NCBI GenBank assembly: GCA_035048485.1
Contig: CM068586.1
Span: 34,846,563 to 34,910,562, forward strand
DNA: 64,000 nucleotides
Direction: 5' to 3'
DNA from: Pteria penguin
Taxonomy: Eukaryota > Mollusca > Bivalvia > Pterioida > Pteriidae
In this document: one piece after another, positions 33,539 through 46,309 of the stretch
Layout: each line of letters opens with the position of its first letter
How positions within the stretch are numbered: position 1 is the stretch's first letter
Translations under genes and position numbers: made by a program
The notes under the pieces: model-generated
The model's input: only the letters and a program-made list of their open reading frames with translations
What the model was told of the DNA's origin: nothing
The model's database searches: none

Positions 33539-34950
33539 CTTAAAATGTGGTGATAAATTCTATCAGTATATTTGCATAATGTTTGGCTTGTAAAGCAAAT
33601 TAGTCTTCTTTAGGCTTTGTGTTTCGTCGATTATATTGGATGAGAAGGAAATGGCTTATATGTAGTCCACTTATGCCATGAAAATATATCAAACACATTG
33701 CAGCATAATCTTGTTTTCTTTCTTATTATTTTCTTTGGGTAACATGTGAAAAGATAAGTCAGATATATTCTATGGCGTTTGAATATCTTAATAATTATAT
33801 CAGGAATTTACAAGTCATAAATATAACTTTTAAAATCCTCATAATACATTTATTTTGTTCAATAGCATTAACAGTGTTATTCAGTGGCCGAAAAGCATTC
33901 ATTATTTAAACTATTTATGTTTCATAAAATCATATATGTCAAAGTGGATGAACATGCTGATTTGAAAACAGATTTGCAGACAAACAGCAAAACAAGGAGA
34001 ATCAGAACATATCTATTTATTTAAAATGAAACGTTTTATTTTAACATTGTCATTAAATTGTAATATACAATCATAATATCATTTTGGAAAAACGCTATTG
34101 TCTAAATATTGTTACTCAGAGTTTTCGGTGTATGTAGGTGGGGGGAGGAAGAAATCTGATGATTACATTTACATTTTTATACAAATTAATGCACCCTTTG
34201 GGAGGAGAAAATTAAATATATGTTCTCATAGAGTTTTAGAATGTGTGTTATGGGTTTATTAACATATATACATTGGAAAAATTCTGTTCGCGTTTATTTG
34301 ATGTTTGACTTTGTATTTTGGCATGACTTACTGTATATCCAAAGTACTTCTCCTTACTTGCCAGTCAGCTTCATTTGTATATATATGTTTTTAAAATCTT
34401 AATCATAATGCTCATCTGTTTATGAAATCAAATTTGAAACATCAACTAGTTAAATTAAACCTGATATAATTGCATTTTCTCTTGGATATATTGAAAATTA
34501 AGGTCAATGAAAATCACTTCGATACTTTCAACATAGCAATCTAATGTCAACCTTTACAGCATTGAGGTAATTGATAAAATTGCAAATGATAATTATAAAG
34601 TAAATATTGAAATAGAATAATTAATTGATAAATATTTCAAATGATAATCAATTATAAAGCGAATGTGGAAATACAGTAATAAATTAATAAAAAATTCAAA
34701 TGATAATCAAATAAGCAATTACAAAGTACATGTAAATATTGAAATAAAATGGGACAAATGAACATTGTCTTATTAATCTTGCAATTTATATAGATAGGAT
34801 CGACTGACAACAGACCGAGAATACTCGGTTTCCAGCCGTAAATATACAGTATACCTGCAGGAAATAAAGTGAGATACCGATCCGATTTCCACAACTCGAC
34901 TTTAACCGTATATATATGTATAAACACAAGCAATCACGGACCCCAGTTAA
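33539..34950. other. AT-rich stretch, no gene; minor 60-bp tandem repeat
   Basis: Nothing coding is supported. At about 34569-34750 a phrase of the form TTGATAAA...CAAATGATAATNA...AAAG is repeated three times with divergence. Confidence 0.45.
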
Positions 34951-34954
34951 AATA

Positions 34955-35030
34955 GAGGTAGGATCAGGTGCCATGGAGGAGTAAGCATCCCCTGCTTGCC
35001 GGTCACGCCCGCTGTGATTCCATAAGTTTA
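34955..35030 (-). repeat. Penelope-like tail fragment
   Basis: On the minus strand it carries GGGCGTGACCGGCAAGCAGG, GATGCTTACTCCTCC and GGCACCTGATCCTACCTC, the conserved 3' phrase found at 12640-12740 and 36045-36120. Confidence 0.7.
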
Positions 35031-35436
35031 TGTGAATTGTTATTATTCGCAATTAGAGAAGTAGGAAACGACACAGCCGTAGTCACATGCAGTATTTGTC
35101 ATGATCAGTGCAACTAATGCAGTACTCGTAATGCAGACGGTCTAACTACTTTGAAATAAGGAAGTATACATGTCAAACAATGATGCAAATAAGGTCTTTA
35201 TAACGACCATAAAATTTGCGAAATGTTGCCTTAAGGCGTGATATTCCCTATCCTTGAAAAAGTAACTTTTCTCCCAGTTGTGTGGCTCGATAGATGACTG
35301 AACGATACCCAGAAAAAGCTCGAGCATACCGGATCATTTGAGATGCATAAACCTTTACGGAGGTGATAAAAATGTTACTATTTATATATGGAAAATGGGG
35401 AAGTTAATGTCATCACGTTTGTCATAAATTGAAGTA

Positions 35437-35691
35437 GTGATTATACCACCAAGCAGACACCGTCATGTTTCAACGTCTCTTCCTGCCGTTCTGTCGCTCA
35501 GCGTACTATACGGGGTGAAAGGAATCTTTTCAATTCCACAAGAAGACACTCTTCATTCCTTAAATGTCAGGGACACGTGTCTGCCTTATTTCAGATTCTC
35601 TGTGAAGGATTTTGAGAATGGTAAAACGATAGCAGAAATCAATTCGATCATTTATCAGTATGACAGCGGATACAAAATAGAATCGGACTAA
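35437..35691 (+). other. Unassigned 84-codon open frame
   Basis: The frame ends with a mixed-composition stretch (LNVRDTCLPYFRFSVKDFEN, then a Tyr/Ile-rich end) that looks more protein-like than the surrounding AT-rich frames. No domain, signal peptide or splice context is recognised, and it does not recur elsewhere in the window. It could be the last exon of a lost gene or a piece of an unknown repeat. Confidence 0.2.
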
Positions 35692-35779
35692 TCGCATTTC
35701 TTTTAAATATGTAAGAGAAAAATACTCATTCGTATAATGCATGGAATTATACAATCATTACGCTCTCGGGTCCCAATAA

Positions 35780-36362
35780 TTGCAGGGGTTTGTGAATGTC
35801 CACTGTGGTACATGTAAGTGTCATAGTCATGGGACACCAGTTACTTTCGTATTTTACATTAACATCACACTTATTCCCTTTGCAGTGTTGAGCTCGAAAA
35901 AAAAAAAGATCCCCACGGAGGATTTGACTTAAGTGTTATTATACCTTTTTCCTGATCTCGTGTGTCTGTGGCATATCGATACAGTGTTTGTGCACATTCG
36001 GGCATATATACAGTGATGAATTTAATTTGTTTAGTCTATTTAAGGGCATTCATGGGGGGTGTGGCCAGCCAAACAGGAGACACTCACTCCTCTCGGGCAC
36101 CTGGTCTCACCTCTGAATTTCAGGGGTCCGCGAATGTCCACTGTGGTACATTGTTGTTAGTGCCGTAGTCATGTTACACCAGTTACTTTCGTATTTTACA
36201 TTAATATATTTGTACGGTCTTAAGTCGGTATCGTAATTGCACTACAATCAAATATTTTTGTAATGTGTTATATGTTCTAGTATATTATTTATATTCATGT
36301 ATTGTATAGCTCCATGGTGACTTCTGCCACATAACTGAGCCAGTAACTCGTCTTTTTTCTTT
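35780..36362 (+). repeat. Penelope-like tail fragments, partly duplicated
   Basis: GAATGTCCACTGTGGTACAT followed by ACACCAGTTACTTTCG appears at 35797-35860 and again at 36130-36200. Between them, 36045-36120 holds the tail phrase GGAGACACTCACTCC and GGGCACCTGGTCTCACCTC. From 36215 to 36360 the sequence matches the 3' part of the Penelope-like copy at 16100-16245. Confidence 0.75.
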
Positions 36363-36366
36363 CTTA

Positions 36367-36638
36367 ATTGATTGATTGATTTTTGTTTAACGTCACACCA
36401 CGAATATTTCACGTATATGGTGACGGCATCTGCCTGATGCGGTGCATACAAATTTTGACCTTTGCAACTGACCCAGCCGAAGCAGTGAGGGATCTTTAAC
36501 GTGCCATGCATACCATGACACGGGGCCTCGGTTTTTACTGTCTCATCTGAAAGACAGGACATCGGCATGACCAGAGCGGGAATCGAACTCGGCCTCCCGA
36601 TCAGGAGTCCAGCGCGATACCACTAGGCCACGCCGGCT
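36367..36638 (-). mobile_element. tRNA-derived SINE
   Basis: Same family and orientation as 26181-26450, nearly full length, with ATTG-repeat tail on the left and the AGCCGGCGTGGCCTAGTGG head (read on minus) on the right. It is inserted directly after the Penelope-like tail; no clear target duplication is seen. Confidence 0.88.
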
Positions 36639-36639
36639 T

Positions 36640-38813
36640 TATTTGTACGGTCTTCTTTAAGAAGGTCAGTAAAAGATTATTAAAGATAATGGTTTACAGT
36701 AGATAAAAATTAAAGCTTTCATATACAACTATAGATGCCTTCGCATCTCCTTCTTATTGTTTTATCATCCTGTGGTATTTGATTCTGAATAATTAAGATA
36801 TTGATATTTTGAATATTATAAACTTCATTCTTGATATCTTGCATTTATCATTATTACTGCATTCAGAAACAAATGCTTTGTCAGAAACTTTATAATGGAA
36901 TTTGATACCACAAAGTCTGATATCGCAGGATGTCGCCTACTGAGGCATCCCAAACATCGCCAGAATTATGAATCGACAGTTTATTTACCATCTGCATCAC
37001 CATTTGGGTTTTTTTTGTATTTTTTTTAGATATAGAACGTGACGTCATCAAAATCCTGTATTGGGCTTTTCTGTCTGGCCCTTTGTACAGCATTCTATCG
37101 ATTCATTTCGTTCAGGCCATTTTAAAGCATTAATGTTGATATCTTTGAATCATCTGGATCCAGATAGTGTTCATGCTTCGTCTGTAGTACGCTGTATTTT
37201 CATAGTTATACTCGGTTTCTGAATATTTCTATTTGTAATTCAATTTTATTTTCAGTTAATCAGATTATTAAATAATATACTCAATACTAACATTTGACAA
37301 TATAACGAGATCGTGTTTTTTATGTAGTTGCTTTCAAATATAGAATGTATGTATAATAATTGAATTTTATATTTTAGATCAATAATAGCATGATGTACAT
37401 CCATGGATCATGTAGGGCCTTTATCAGAAACATGAAGTACATAATGTATATCTGTATGACAATTCAAAGAACGGCACTGCACTCATTGTGTGCCTATGCG
37501 TGAGAAGGTGGGGGTGGTTAATGTATGACTAATAAGAGTATAATATATATTTTAAAAAAAATATTTCTACTGTAATTCATTATAAATCATGTATTACAAC
37601 ACAAATATAAGTATAATTTCAAGTCATCTAAACATTGTACGACAAAATTTCACACTGTGTAAACTGTGAGAAAAAGATTCAAAGTAATAAAAAAAGATAT
37701 AAAGTATATTTGTTTACGAGAACAAATCAATTCAACAACATCTCACCTTATTTTAACAAAGTGTATAAATATTTACATTGGTTCGTTTATATTCACTAGT
37801 TCTTCTTTTGTTTGTTTTAGGGTGGAAGAGGGACCTTTGGCGTTCAGAAAGTTAAGAAAGCATTTTAAGTTCACTGGTTTCATATAAGTATAACTGTATT
37901 AGTGTATGTAATATTCTTTTGCTGTTTTCATACTGATTCAGTGTTGCAGTCATATCGGAGCAAACACTACTCTTCACAAGTACAAAGCATCAGAAAACAC
38001 TACAGAAACGAAATTTACCAGTTGCACGTGAAAATTATGCATTCGGAACGTACCACAACCGTTAAAGATTGAACCAAATCCTTTGATTGAAATCTCCCAT
38101 TTCTAGGTTATCAACTAAATCTGTTGAAATCTGGAAAACTTTTATCATCACCATAATCATAGAGTTAATCAGATAATGATATGACATGTGACAGTTTGAA
38201 GCTGTTGGGAAAATATTTCCAACTAAGTTGATAACATTTGTTATCATTATTGATTTCTTTTATTTGAAAAAAAGTTACACAAAAGAGTTTTGTTCTTGGT
38301 TGCGGTTACCTGAGTTTAGCACTCAGTATATTATAATAATTTAAACCAATACAATATACAGGTATCAATAAAATATGAAAGAAAAGGTGGCTTTTTGTAG
38401 TGCACAATGAGATAGCAAGAAGGGCGACTGTCACAATTAACAGAGTAATGGAAATAGTAGCAAGCAAAATGGTCTTTGATGGAAAGAAATAAAATGACTG
38501 AAGGGTCAAATTTTCATTTTCTACTTTATAATCCATACTTTTACACAATATCAACATGCAAATTAACTTTCAAAAAGTCTAAATTTGAAAAATGACCTTT
38601 CTACTAAATAGACAAATCGTTTATAGCTTTATTTTGATTCAGTAGAATAATTATCATGTTTTCGTGTTGAGGTTTTTTATATTCGCATTTTGTCTAATGG
38701 GATCTAAAGACCCTTCTGTTATTTTGATATTTTTACATCTAATGACTATGATGATGATGACGACGACGAAGACTACTACTTCTACTACTACTACTACTTT
38801 TACCACTACTACT

Positions 38814-38864
<51 letters not shown>

Positions 38865-39379
38865 TTTTATTGTAGTCAATTTTCTCAGAAACAGCTTATC
38901 CAGCAGCCTTTTGCCCCCTGTTGCTAATTTTAAAAGCCAAGTTGGGGTTCTAAAGAAAATTACATAATACTGTTAAGTTTTTAAATTCTCTGACAGGTAA
39001 GGTAATTATTCAAGCTAGTCTCGTCAACTCTTCTTTTACGTGTTTCATTTATTATTTCAACACCATTTTTGAAGGAGAAATTTAAGATTTTAAAAATGGT
39101 ATAAATTATGTAAATTGCTTTGTTACTTGTTTATTTTTCGTCAGATGACCATCAAAATAATACAGGAAATGGGAAGGATTTTACTGTTGTAGGTTAATTT
39201 TTTAAAAATTGGAATGACTCGCCCGCTTCCTTCGCCGTTTTTACATTATAAACTTTCACTGCAATTGGTTTTGCTTTATATTTTGCTTTATCTTAGCATT
39301 TCGTCTCTCTACTATCCACTCTCATAAATATACGCGTTTTAAAAAAAAGATTAGAAAAATAACGGTTTAAAAAAAATTC
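36640..39379. other. AT-rich stretch without a supported gene
   Basis: No domain is recognised. A minus-strand frame at 38306-38557 encodes one strong hydrophobic stretch (TILLATISITLLIVTVALLA) and a second weaker one, but has no other support. At 37790-37866 an acceptor-like TTTGTTTGTTTTAG precedes a short open stretch, also unsupported. Triplet microsatellites lie at 38748-38862. Confidence 0.4.
38748..38862. repeat. Compound triplet microsatellite (GAT, ACT, ATT)
   Basis: Runs of GAT/GAC, then CTA/ACT, then about 15 ATT units. Ile/Thr-rich frames through it are artefacts. Confidence 0.9.
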
Positions 39380-40728
39380 ATACCAATATATATTTTTTTT
39401 AGATCTCTCTTCTGACGCATTTAATTTCATTTTAAGTATCCTCTAATTTTGGCGTATATGTTCTACAGGTTAAGTTCTATAAAATGCCGCTAGTACCAAA
39501 CATGTTATAGTTCAGCCGTAATTTTAGATTAAAGTTTTTAATTAATTGCATTATGTATATCGAATTTGTCAGTGTGAACGTATGCAAAATATTACAAAAG
39601 GATTTTAAATGACAATTTCAATTTTTCAATATTTTTAAGTGAGAAATTTAAGATTTTCAAAAAGCTTGCGTAATTTTCGTGTTACTTCCTTATTAGTCGT
39701 GTGAAGAAAACATAAGAACTGAAGTTAAGAAGGATGTACTTACTGGATTTCTTAGGAAACATCTTCCGTTTGAATCTGAGGTGTTGTTAGATGATTGGGG
39801 CTTAATGTATCACGATTATTATTATTTTTTTTGTTCTGAAGACATTTTCCCTTTATCCGCCTCCTTTTGTATAACCTTTTATTAAATTGTCCAGAAAAAT
39901 TGATCATCGACGTTTGTTTTGATTTGTAGGGTGTGGGAGTGCAAGAACGACTGCACAATTTAATAGAAACAATATCAGAATGATACCTATGATTTTTTGT
40001 CATTTTTCAGGAAATGACAAAGAACACACTGATTAGTACTACACACGTTTTGTTTAACTGTAAAGATTATATCATTGCAACGCTGACTACTCTGTAAGGT
40101 ATATATTTAGTATTTTATTAAATTGCTCTACACTGTAGCATAGAATGCAGGTCGAAATTCAGGATCAGGTAAATTCACATGAAATGTCGCATACATCAGT
40201 AATATATCGTTACACCACATGCTAATTTGCTTTTGTAAATTAAAAAGACTAATTGTCACTGAAAATTGCGTAGAATAGGAAAGGTTATGCAGGTTAACAA
40301 AACAAAAGAACAAAGGTGACACTAAAAGATTGTAAAGCATGAATTTTATAAATATTCATATTTCGCTTAGTACAGTGTTGTGTATATAATGTGTAGTGGT
40401 TTGCATTTTGTATCCAGACAAAGAAGCAAACCGCCTAAAAGTTGCTAATTTGTCTTATGTTTAGTGTCTTTGTCACCTGTTCTTATTGCAGACAGTATGA
40501 ACACAAATGGGTGACAGTATTGCAAATACTACATTCGAACTCGTATGTGCAAAATTATCGCTCAAATCTACAGATAGTTATATATAACAATGCACTGATC
40601 GGCCCAACTATTATATGCCCAGGATAAATTATAGGCCCAGACACACGTCCAGAGGCACCCAAGAGATTATTATTTGCTCTAATCATAATATTTGAATTAA
40701 TCTTGATCAATATATATCATTGAATGAG

Positions 40729-40978
40729 TTTTGTTTAACGTCACACCACGAATATTTCACGTATATGGTGACGGCATCTGCCTGATGCAGGACATACAAA
40801 TTTTGACCTTTGCAACGAACCCACCCGAAGCAGTGAGGGATCTTTAACGTGCCACGACACGGGGCCTTGGTTTTCACTGTCTCATCCGAAAGACAGAACA
40901 CCGGCATGACCAAAGCGGGACTCGAACCCCGGCCTCCCGTTCAGGAGACGAGCGCGATACCTCTAGGTCACGCCGGCT
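40729..40978 (-). mobile_element. tRNA-derived SINE
   Basis: Same family as 26181-26450. The AATC tail is nearly absent, and the head carries CTAGAGG in place of CTAGTGG. It sits in unit C only. Confidence 0.85.
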
Positions 40979-41319
40979 TGATTTCACTATAAAGAACAGG
41001 TAGCATGTACTTATTTTGCGATTGAATTTGAAGAGTTCGTTTGGGCGTATGCGAATCTAATAAAAATAACTCTAATTTACTTGGAAATGAATTGTGTTGA
41101 AATCACAAAATAAATAAATAAATAAATAAAGATTTTTTATCTGAAATTTTGCATGGGCTATTATTTCATAGATATTGATAAAGATTATCATTGTGATTAG
41201 AGCGAATGATAATCTCCTGGGCGCCTTTGTGCGTATAATTTATCCTGGGCGTATAATAGTAGGGCCCTGCACTGACAGTGAGAACTGATATGAAAACAAT
41301 TCGTATAGTCATTCAATAG

Positions 41320-41325
41320 TTTATT
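41320..41325 (-). terminator. Polyadenylation signal of peptide gene 3
   Basis: AATAAA on the minus strand, 40 nt after the stop, at the same spacing as in gene 1. Confidence 0.75.
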
Positions 41326-41364
41326 TTCATACACTAAGCATTGCATGTAGTGTAATGTTTCCAA

Positions 41365-41559
41365 CTAACACTGACCCATACATTGGTTAAGCCATCTGTT
41401 ACAGCGATACACACATATGTGGTCTACCCTGAATACCTTGCAGCTTCGATGACATTTATGTGACCTAACACGACACGTATCTCTGCATCTATTCCCAGAA
41501 ACGGTTGGCATGGCTACATACAGCAAAACAAGAATGCAACAGATCACCACTGCTCTCAT
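41365..41559 (-). CDS. Secreted eight-cysteine peptide, gene 3 (cationic class)
   Basis: The protein is 64 residues long. The signal peptide (residues 1-22) is identical to that of gene 1 even at the DNA level. The mature part keeps C-x3-C-x6-C-x3-C-x8-C-x3-C-x6-C-x3-C exactly but differs from gene 1 at 12 of 42 residues, almost all between cysteines; VDHI before C5 and VYR between C5 and C6 are kept. Net charge is about +8 (Arg and Lys). Upstream codons in the same frame exist, but the ATG at 41557-41559 is chosen because it starts the signal peptide and aligns with all relatives. A conserved donor at 42349/42350 and acceptor-like TTTATACTACAG at 41577 suggest one 773-nt intron in the 5' UTR. 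The nuclear-receptor-site array 43053-43880 lies upstream. Function unknown; secreted defence or toxin-like peptide inferred. Confidence 0.85.
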   Translation of the reverse strand: MRAVVICCILVLLYVAMPTVSGNRCRDTCRVRSHKCHRSCKVFRVDHICVYRCNRWLNQCMGQC

Positions 41560-42246
41560 TTTCCTGGATATTATTCCTGTAGTATAAATCGAACTATAAA
41601 CGTGAATGACTGATTTATTTGACAGCAGTAAATTCATAATCACTATCGTTCGAAACATTAACCCCTGGTTTCACTAACGTAAAGTTAAAATTTAAGAGAA
41701 TAAGGTAAATTTGGGAAGTCACCAGGAAATAATTCGAATAATATTAATTTAGTCTAAATATGCTATGAATCAGTATTGAGACTTTTTCATCTTAGTCAAA
41801 AAGCAGGATGACATTAAACCCTTGGTTATGTACGCCTCTGCTTTAATTTCTAAACAACAAGTACCGAGTTCCACTGTTTAAGGAGGAATCGTTTTAAAAA
41901 TAATCTATATGAATCCACTATGCACTAAGATACTGACTTATTCATAATATATATACCAGTTATATTATTACCAATCATTTTATGTTGAGATAAGCACTAA
42001 TGATATCAACAGAGATTATACGATTTATAGAAAGAGTGGTACATTTTATATTGTTTGTATTTAAAATGGTTTCCTTTTCTAAAAAAGTCGCTGGTATAAA
42101 ATATTGTTTTCATAAGATTGATATATTTCATTACCAACAAAAAGATTTATATTCCATTTCATTCAAGCATTTCAGACCCAGTTCTAGTTTGTCTTTTTGA
42201 ATATGTTCCATATGAAGCAACCGATAAAACGTGAATTACATGAAAT

Positions 42247-42740
42247 ATGAAATTATTTAATTATTAAGTTTTCATTGAAATTGCCCTCATCTATCACTAA
42301 AAATATTTATAGAAGTCAAGTCTACAGGATGCAGATTTGTAGCACTTACCTCTGTGTTTAATATTCGATTGGAACCCAATTTCAGTTTATTAATGAACGT
42401 GTTTTTATATATATGAACATTGTATGATCGATAACGGTATAATTTAAAAGTTTTTGGTCATAATAATAATGTGGTATGTAACAATTGGTAGATAGATCAC
42501 CTTCCTCTCTTAATAAAATATCTCCGATTGTGATCCTGCATTTGAATTTACTTAATATGGAGCACATACAACATGTGTTGTTGGTAGTTTGGAAATTGTG
42601 CATTTTTATTCATAACTCTTATTAATTGATATTAAACTCCCAATTGGATACGAAGGCTGCAGTTAACTAAACTGCCTCAAAACAGGAAAGAATTGATACA
42701 GATATACCCGCAAAAAATTTATTCTTACAGATCTTTTATT
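42247..42740 (-). other. Conserved block upstream of gene 3; putative 5' exon
   Basis: Counterpart of 9208-9690. The minus strand shows ACAGAG|GTAAGTGC at 42350/42349. The frame 42382-42603 shares NNTCCMCSIL-type sequence with unit A in its middle, but the ends differ. It lies between the peptide gene and the repeat array. Confidence 0.35.
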
Positions 42741-42784
42741 TAAAACTATACAATTAATTAGTTCTTATTGCATCAATATGGAAC

Positions 42785-43905
42785 AAGAGCAACGCCTAGG
42801 GTGGCATAATACGCCTGTCGTTTACTTTGGACGTATGGATTTATTACCCCCAAACAGGGGTCTCTTTGGTTATACTTTTATGAAATATTGAAAACCAAAA
42901 AGGGGATCCAAGTCCCATAACTCTGTAACAACAAAATGGAATTTGCTCAAAACTGAAAAGTGGCTTTCCCTACACTATTTAAGCATTCTGTATAAGTTTC
43001 ATGAAAAACAACTGAGGTTTACTTAAGTTCCCGCGTTACAATCTTTCTCCATAGCATCTTATCATAGTAACAAGGTTTTATTCACTTTTCATGTTGTGAC
43101 CCTGACCTTTGACCTATGACCCTGGGTCAAGGTCATGACACACCGTTGGGTCCTAAGTAAGAATTCTGTGAAATATTATTGAAATCCATGCACAGGACAA
43201 GAAGTTATGGCCCGAACAACGTTTTATTCACTTTGCATGTCGTGACCTTGACCTTTGACGGCCTAGGTCATAACACACCCTTGGGTACTAAGTAAGAATT
43301 CTGTGAAATATTATTAAAATCCATGTAAAGGGGAAGAAGTTATGGCTCGGGCAAAGCTTTATTCACTTTGCATGTTGTGACCTTGACATTTGACGGTCAT
43401 TGTCATAACACACCCTGGTGTGCTAAATAACGATTCTGTGAAATATTATTGAAATCCACGCACAGGGGAAAAATTATGGCCCGAACAAGGTTTTTCTCAC
43501 TTTGCATGTTGTGAGCTTGACCTTTGATCTATGACATTTGGTGAAGTGTAACGATTCTGTGAAATATTATTGAAATCCATGACCAGGGAGAGAAGTTATG
43601 GCCCGAACAAGGTCTTATTCACTTTGCATGTTGTGACCTTGACCTTTGACCTATGACCCTGGGTCTAGGTCATGGGAGACCTTTAGGTCCTAAGTAACAA
43701 TTCTGTGAAATATTATTGAAATCCATGCATAGGGGAAGAAGTTTTACTCACTTCCCATGTTGTGACCTTGACCTATGACCTTTTGGTCAGGTTATTACAC
43801 ACCCTTGGATCCTAAGCAACAATTCTGTGAAATATTATTGAAATCCATAAACAGGGGAAGAAGTAATAGCCCGGACAAACTTATCCCGGACGCCGGGAAA
43901 ACGAT
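42785..43905. repeat. Private insertion in unit C: six-copy array of about 134 bp with nuclear-receptor half-sites
   Basis: Six copies of a unit start near 43090, 43236, 43371, 43505, 43628 and 43757 with CATGTTGTGACC. Each carries TTCTGTGAAATATTATTGAAATCCA-type sequence downstream. Perfect DR1 sites (on minus AGGTCA-n-AGGTCA) lie at 43103-43115, 43640-43652 and 43769-43781. The extended half-site TCAAGGTCA lies at 43243-43251, 43378-43386, 43634-43642 and 43763-43771. Unit A has unrelated DNA here. No protein is encoded. Confidence 0.85.
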
Positions 43906-46137
43906 CGAGTTTGGAAATTAAAATATATGTATCATGAAATTTCTCTATAGACACAATACTTGTTTGAAAAGTTTAGGAGGAAGTTCAGTTGAACAAAATG
44001 TAAAGACCCACAGTAATTCAACATGTTATTACATTGACTTATGCTGACAGTCTTTTACTATTCAGTGCTGAACTTTTTATGGTAATAAATTAATATGTAT
44101 AAATTTATTTATGAATTTGAAGTTTAATTATTTGTCATATATATATTTTCTCCGACGGAAAATTACTTTTGCATATCATGCACATTCTTGAGCGGTGAGC
44201 TGGTGAGCTTAGACACAGATGTAAGTGAATAATCCTTTAAAATCTATAGATATAGTGTTTTCTGTAATGATGTGCCTGTCTGTTTATAATCCTATCCATC
44301 TCTGTCTCACTGTCTGGAATTTTCTCCCTATTGAGTTATTGTTCCTACGGGTCAGACATCAGTGTATACGCAATGGAACAAATAGAGAAGCGGAATAAAG
44401 ATATGGTTTAAATCAGATTGGACATCAGGGTTTCAAAGTTGTCAAATTGCAATGATTTTTGAATAGCAAACATCACGTTCCTATAAAGCAAACGGAGACT
44501 TTGTAGTTAACATTAATTTAATGTCAATGTGTAATTATTGTGTCTGATAAAACCTCTTATTTTACACTAAATACTTATATTAGGTCAATTTATTTACAAG
44601 TTGAATAATTTTGGGTCTTTGCTTATTCTTTTATTGTTCAATTGAACTTCTGCCTAAACTTTTCAAACATGTAATACTCTCTGTAGAGAAATTCCGTGGT
44701 ACTTTTTTTAGACTCCAAGCTCTATTATATATGAGATAATTCTGTAGTGTCTGTAGTTCTGAATTTTGTAGTGTCTCTTTTCTTTCCTAAAACGAACATA
44801 TTTCCAGATTAATGTAAATCGGATGTTTCACCAACATTTTCGATTGAAGCTGTAACGAAAACTTATAATAGCCCAGCACAAGTGCTTGAACTGGGATTTT
44901 AAAAGTGCTAATATCGAAACTCACTATTTCCGAACTCGCAGTCATCTCCTAATTTAAAAAGGTCATTCAAGGACCAGAGATATCCAAACATTGTTTATGA
45001 GATCCACCGGTGATATCTCATCATGTCATATTCCTTTTTGACAGATTTTATGACATATAACAAACAAACTGCATGGCTCTTTTACTAATATTTGATACGT
45101 GAGATACAGTTCCTTTCCTCACTGAAGCAAATTACGTAGTGAACAATTATTATCACAAGGATATGATATAAAACGTATTAAATCAACATTTCGTAAAGTT
45201 TATGGACGATACAAAGATCTAGTGTAAATTATCGGATATCATTCTCAGACATGTCGACTTTGGTTTGAAATGTTGTTTATCGTTTAGATTATTGTAGATT
45301 TCTGTTGCAATGAAAATACTCATCGTGACGTTTTACCAAAAACGACAATTATTAGTATTATACCGTCTCCTGAATGTGAATTCGAGTTGCAATAACTCGA
45401 TTTGTATCATGGCATCCACATGTGTCGACTGCTGTGTTGTTAGCAATCGAAATCAACAATAAAATATAAGAAGAGAAATGATTGCCGTGACCGAACACTA
45501 GTAGACTACATAAATATCTCGACTTTCCCCGGTCTTCAATAATCAAACTTTTAGATGAATTAAAACATATTTGGAGAAACCTACCAAAAGGTCGAATGTC
45601 TATCCTTCATATTTATATTAACATACTTTCAAACACTACCACCCAGACACTCGAAACGCTTAACTTCCGCACAACAACTCCCTTTATATGATAACATGTT
45701 TCCTAAAATAGAATACGGGGGGACTCCTAAAAGATACATAACTTTTAATTTATAGCTAGTACCTTGTAAATATTTTGTGTAAACAAAACATTATTTGTTA
45801 AGTTATAATATTAGTAAAAACAAAAGAATAAAGAAATATTTATTAGATCTAAATAAAATTTATGTATAATTTTATAATATCAACCACTTGCGAAAATTTA
45901 AATATAAACTGAAATGTGTAATGTATAATATGGCTTACCACATTTGGTTTCCTGAAATTATATATTTTTATTGATATATTGCATGAAATGTTGATTTTGT
46001 AGACTTCTAAATCTTGCATCAACCTGCTGCAAAAGTAAAGCCCTATATAAGCTCACAATTCATCTCTTCTCAATTTTCTATCAGCGAAAGAGCGTTTTAT
46101 AGTTTTCGTCGTATGAACACCATATTCAGTATAATAT

Positions 46138-46230
46138 TTCCACTTGGTTTTCATTTTCACTGATTTTGTATGTCCTCTGGTTTCATGACTTTCGGACTTG
46201 TGGTTTGGATTTTTCCATCATCTTTACATT
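46138..46230 (+). repeat. Penelope-like tail fragment
   Basis: Matches the last 90 bp of the tails at 12515-12858 and 22395-23766 (TTTTCATTTTCACTGATTTT to TCCATCATCTTTACAT), 80 bp before the Ngaro element. Confidence 0.8.
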
Positions 46231-46309
46231 TCAGTATTCTTTAATATTTCAAATTCTTATTTAATAATTTTAAAATGTTTGCCCTATTATTTAAACATAC
46301 TATCTCAAT

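Larger units (their letters stand above)
39380..46002. repeat. Segmental duplication unit C (peptide gene 3)
   Basis: The most compact long copy of the ancestral unit. It aligns piecewise with unit A along almost its whole length and shows the empty sites for the four insertions in A. Its own private insertion is 42785-43905; the SINE at 40729-40978 is another. It ends near TGATTTTGTAGA at 46002, about 300 bp before the Ngaro element. Confidence 0.85.

Noticed and set aside
38306..38557. Frame with one or two hydrophobic segments, possible membrane protein
   Set aside because: AT-rich DNA readily encodes Ile/Leu-rich stretches; no homologous copy, signal, splice sites or domain supports it.
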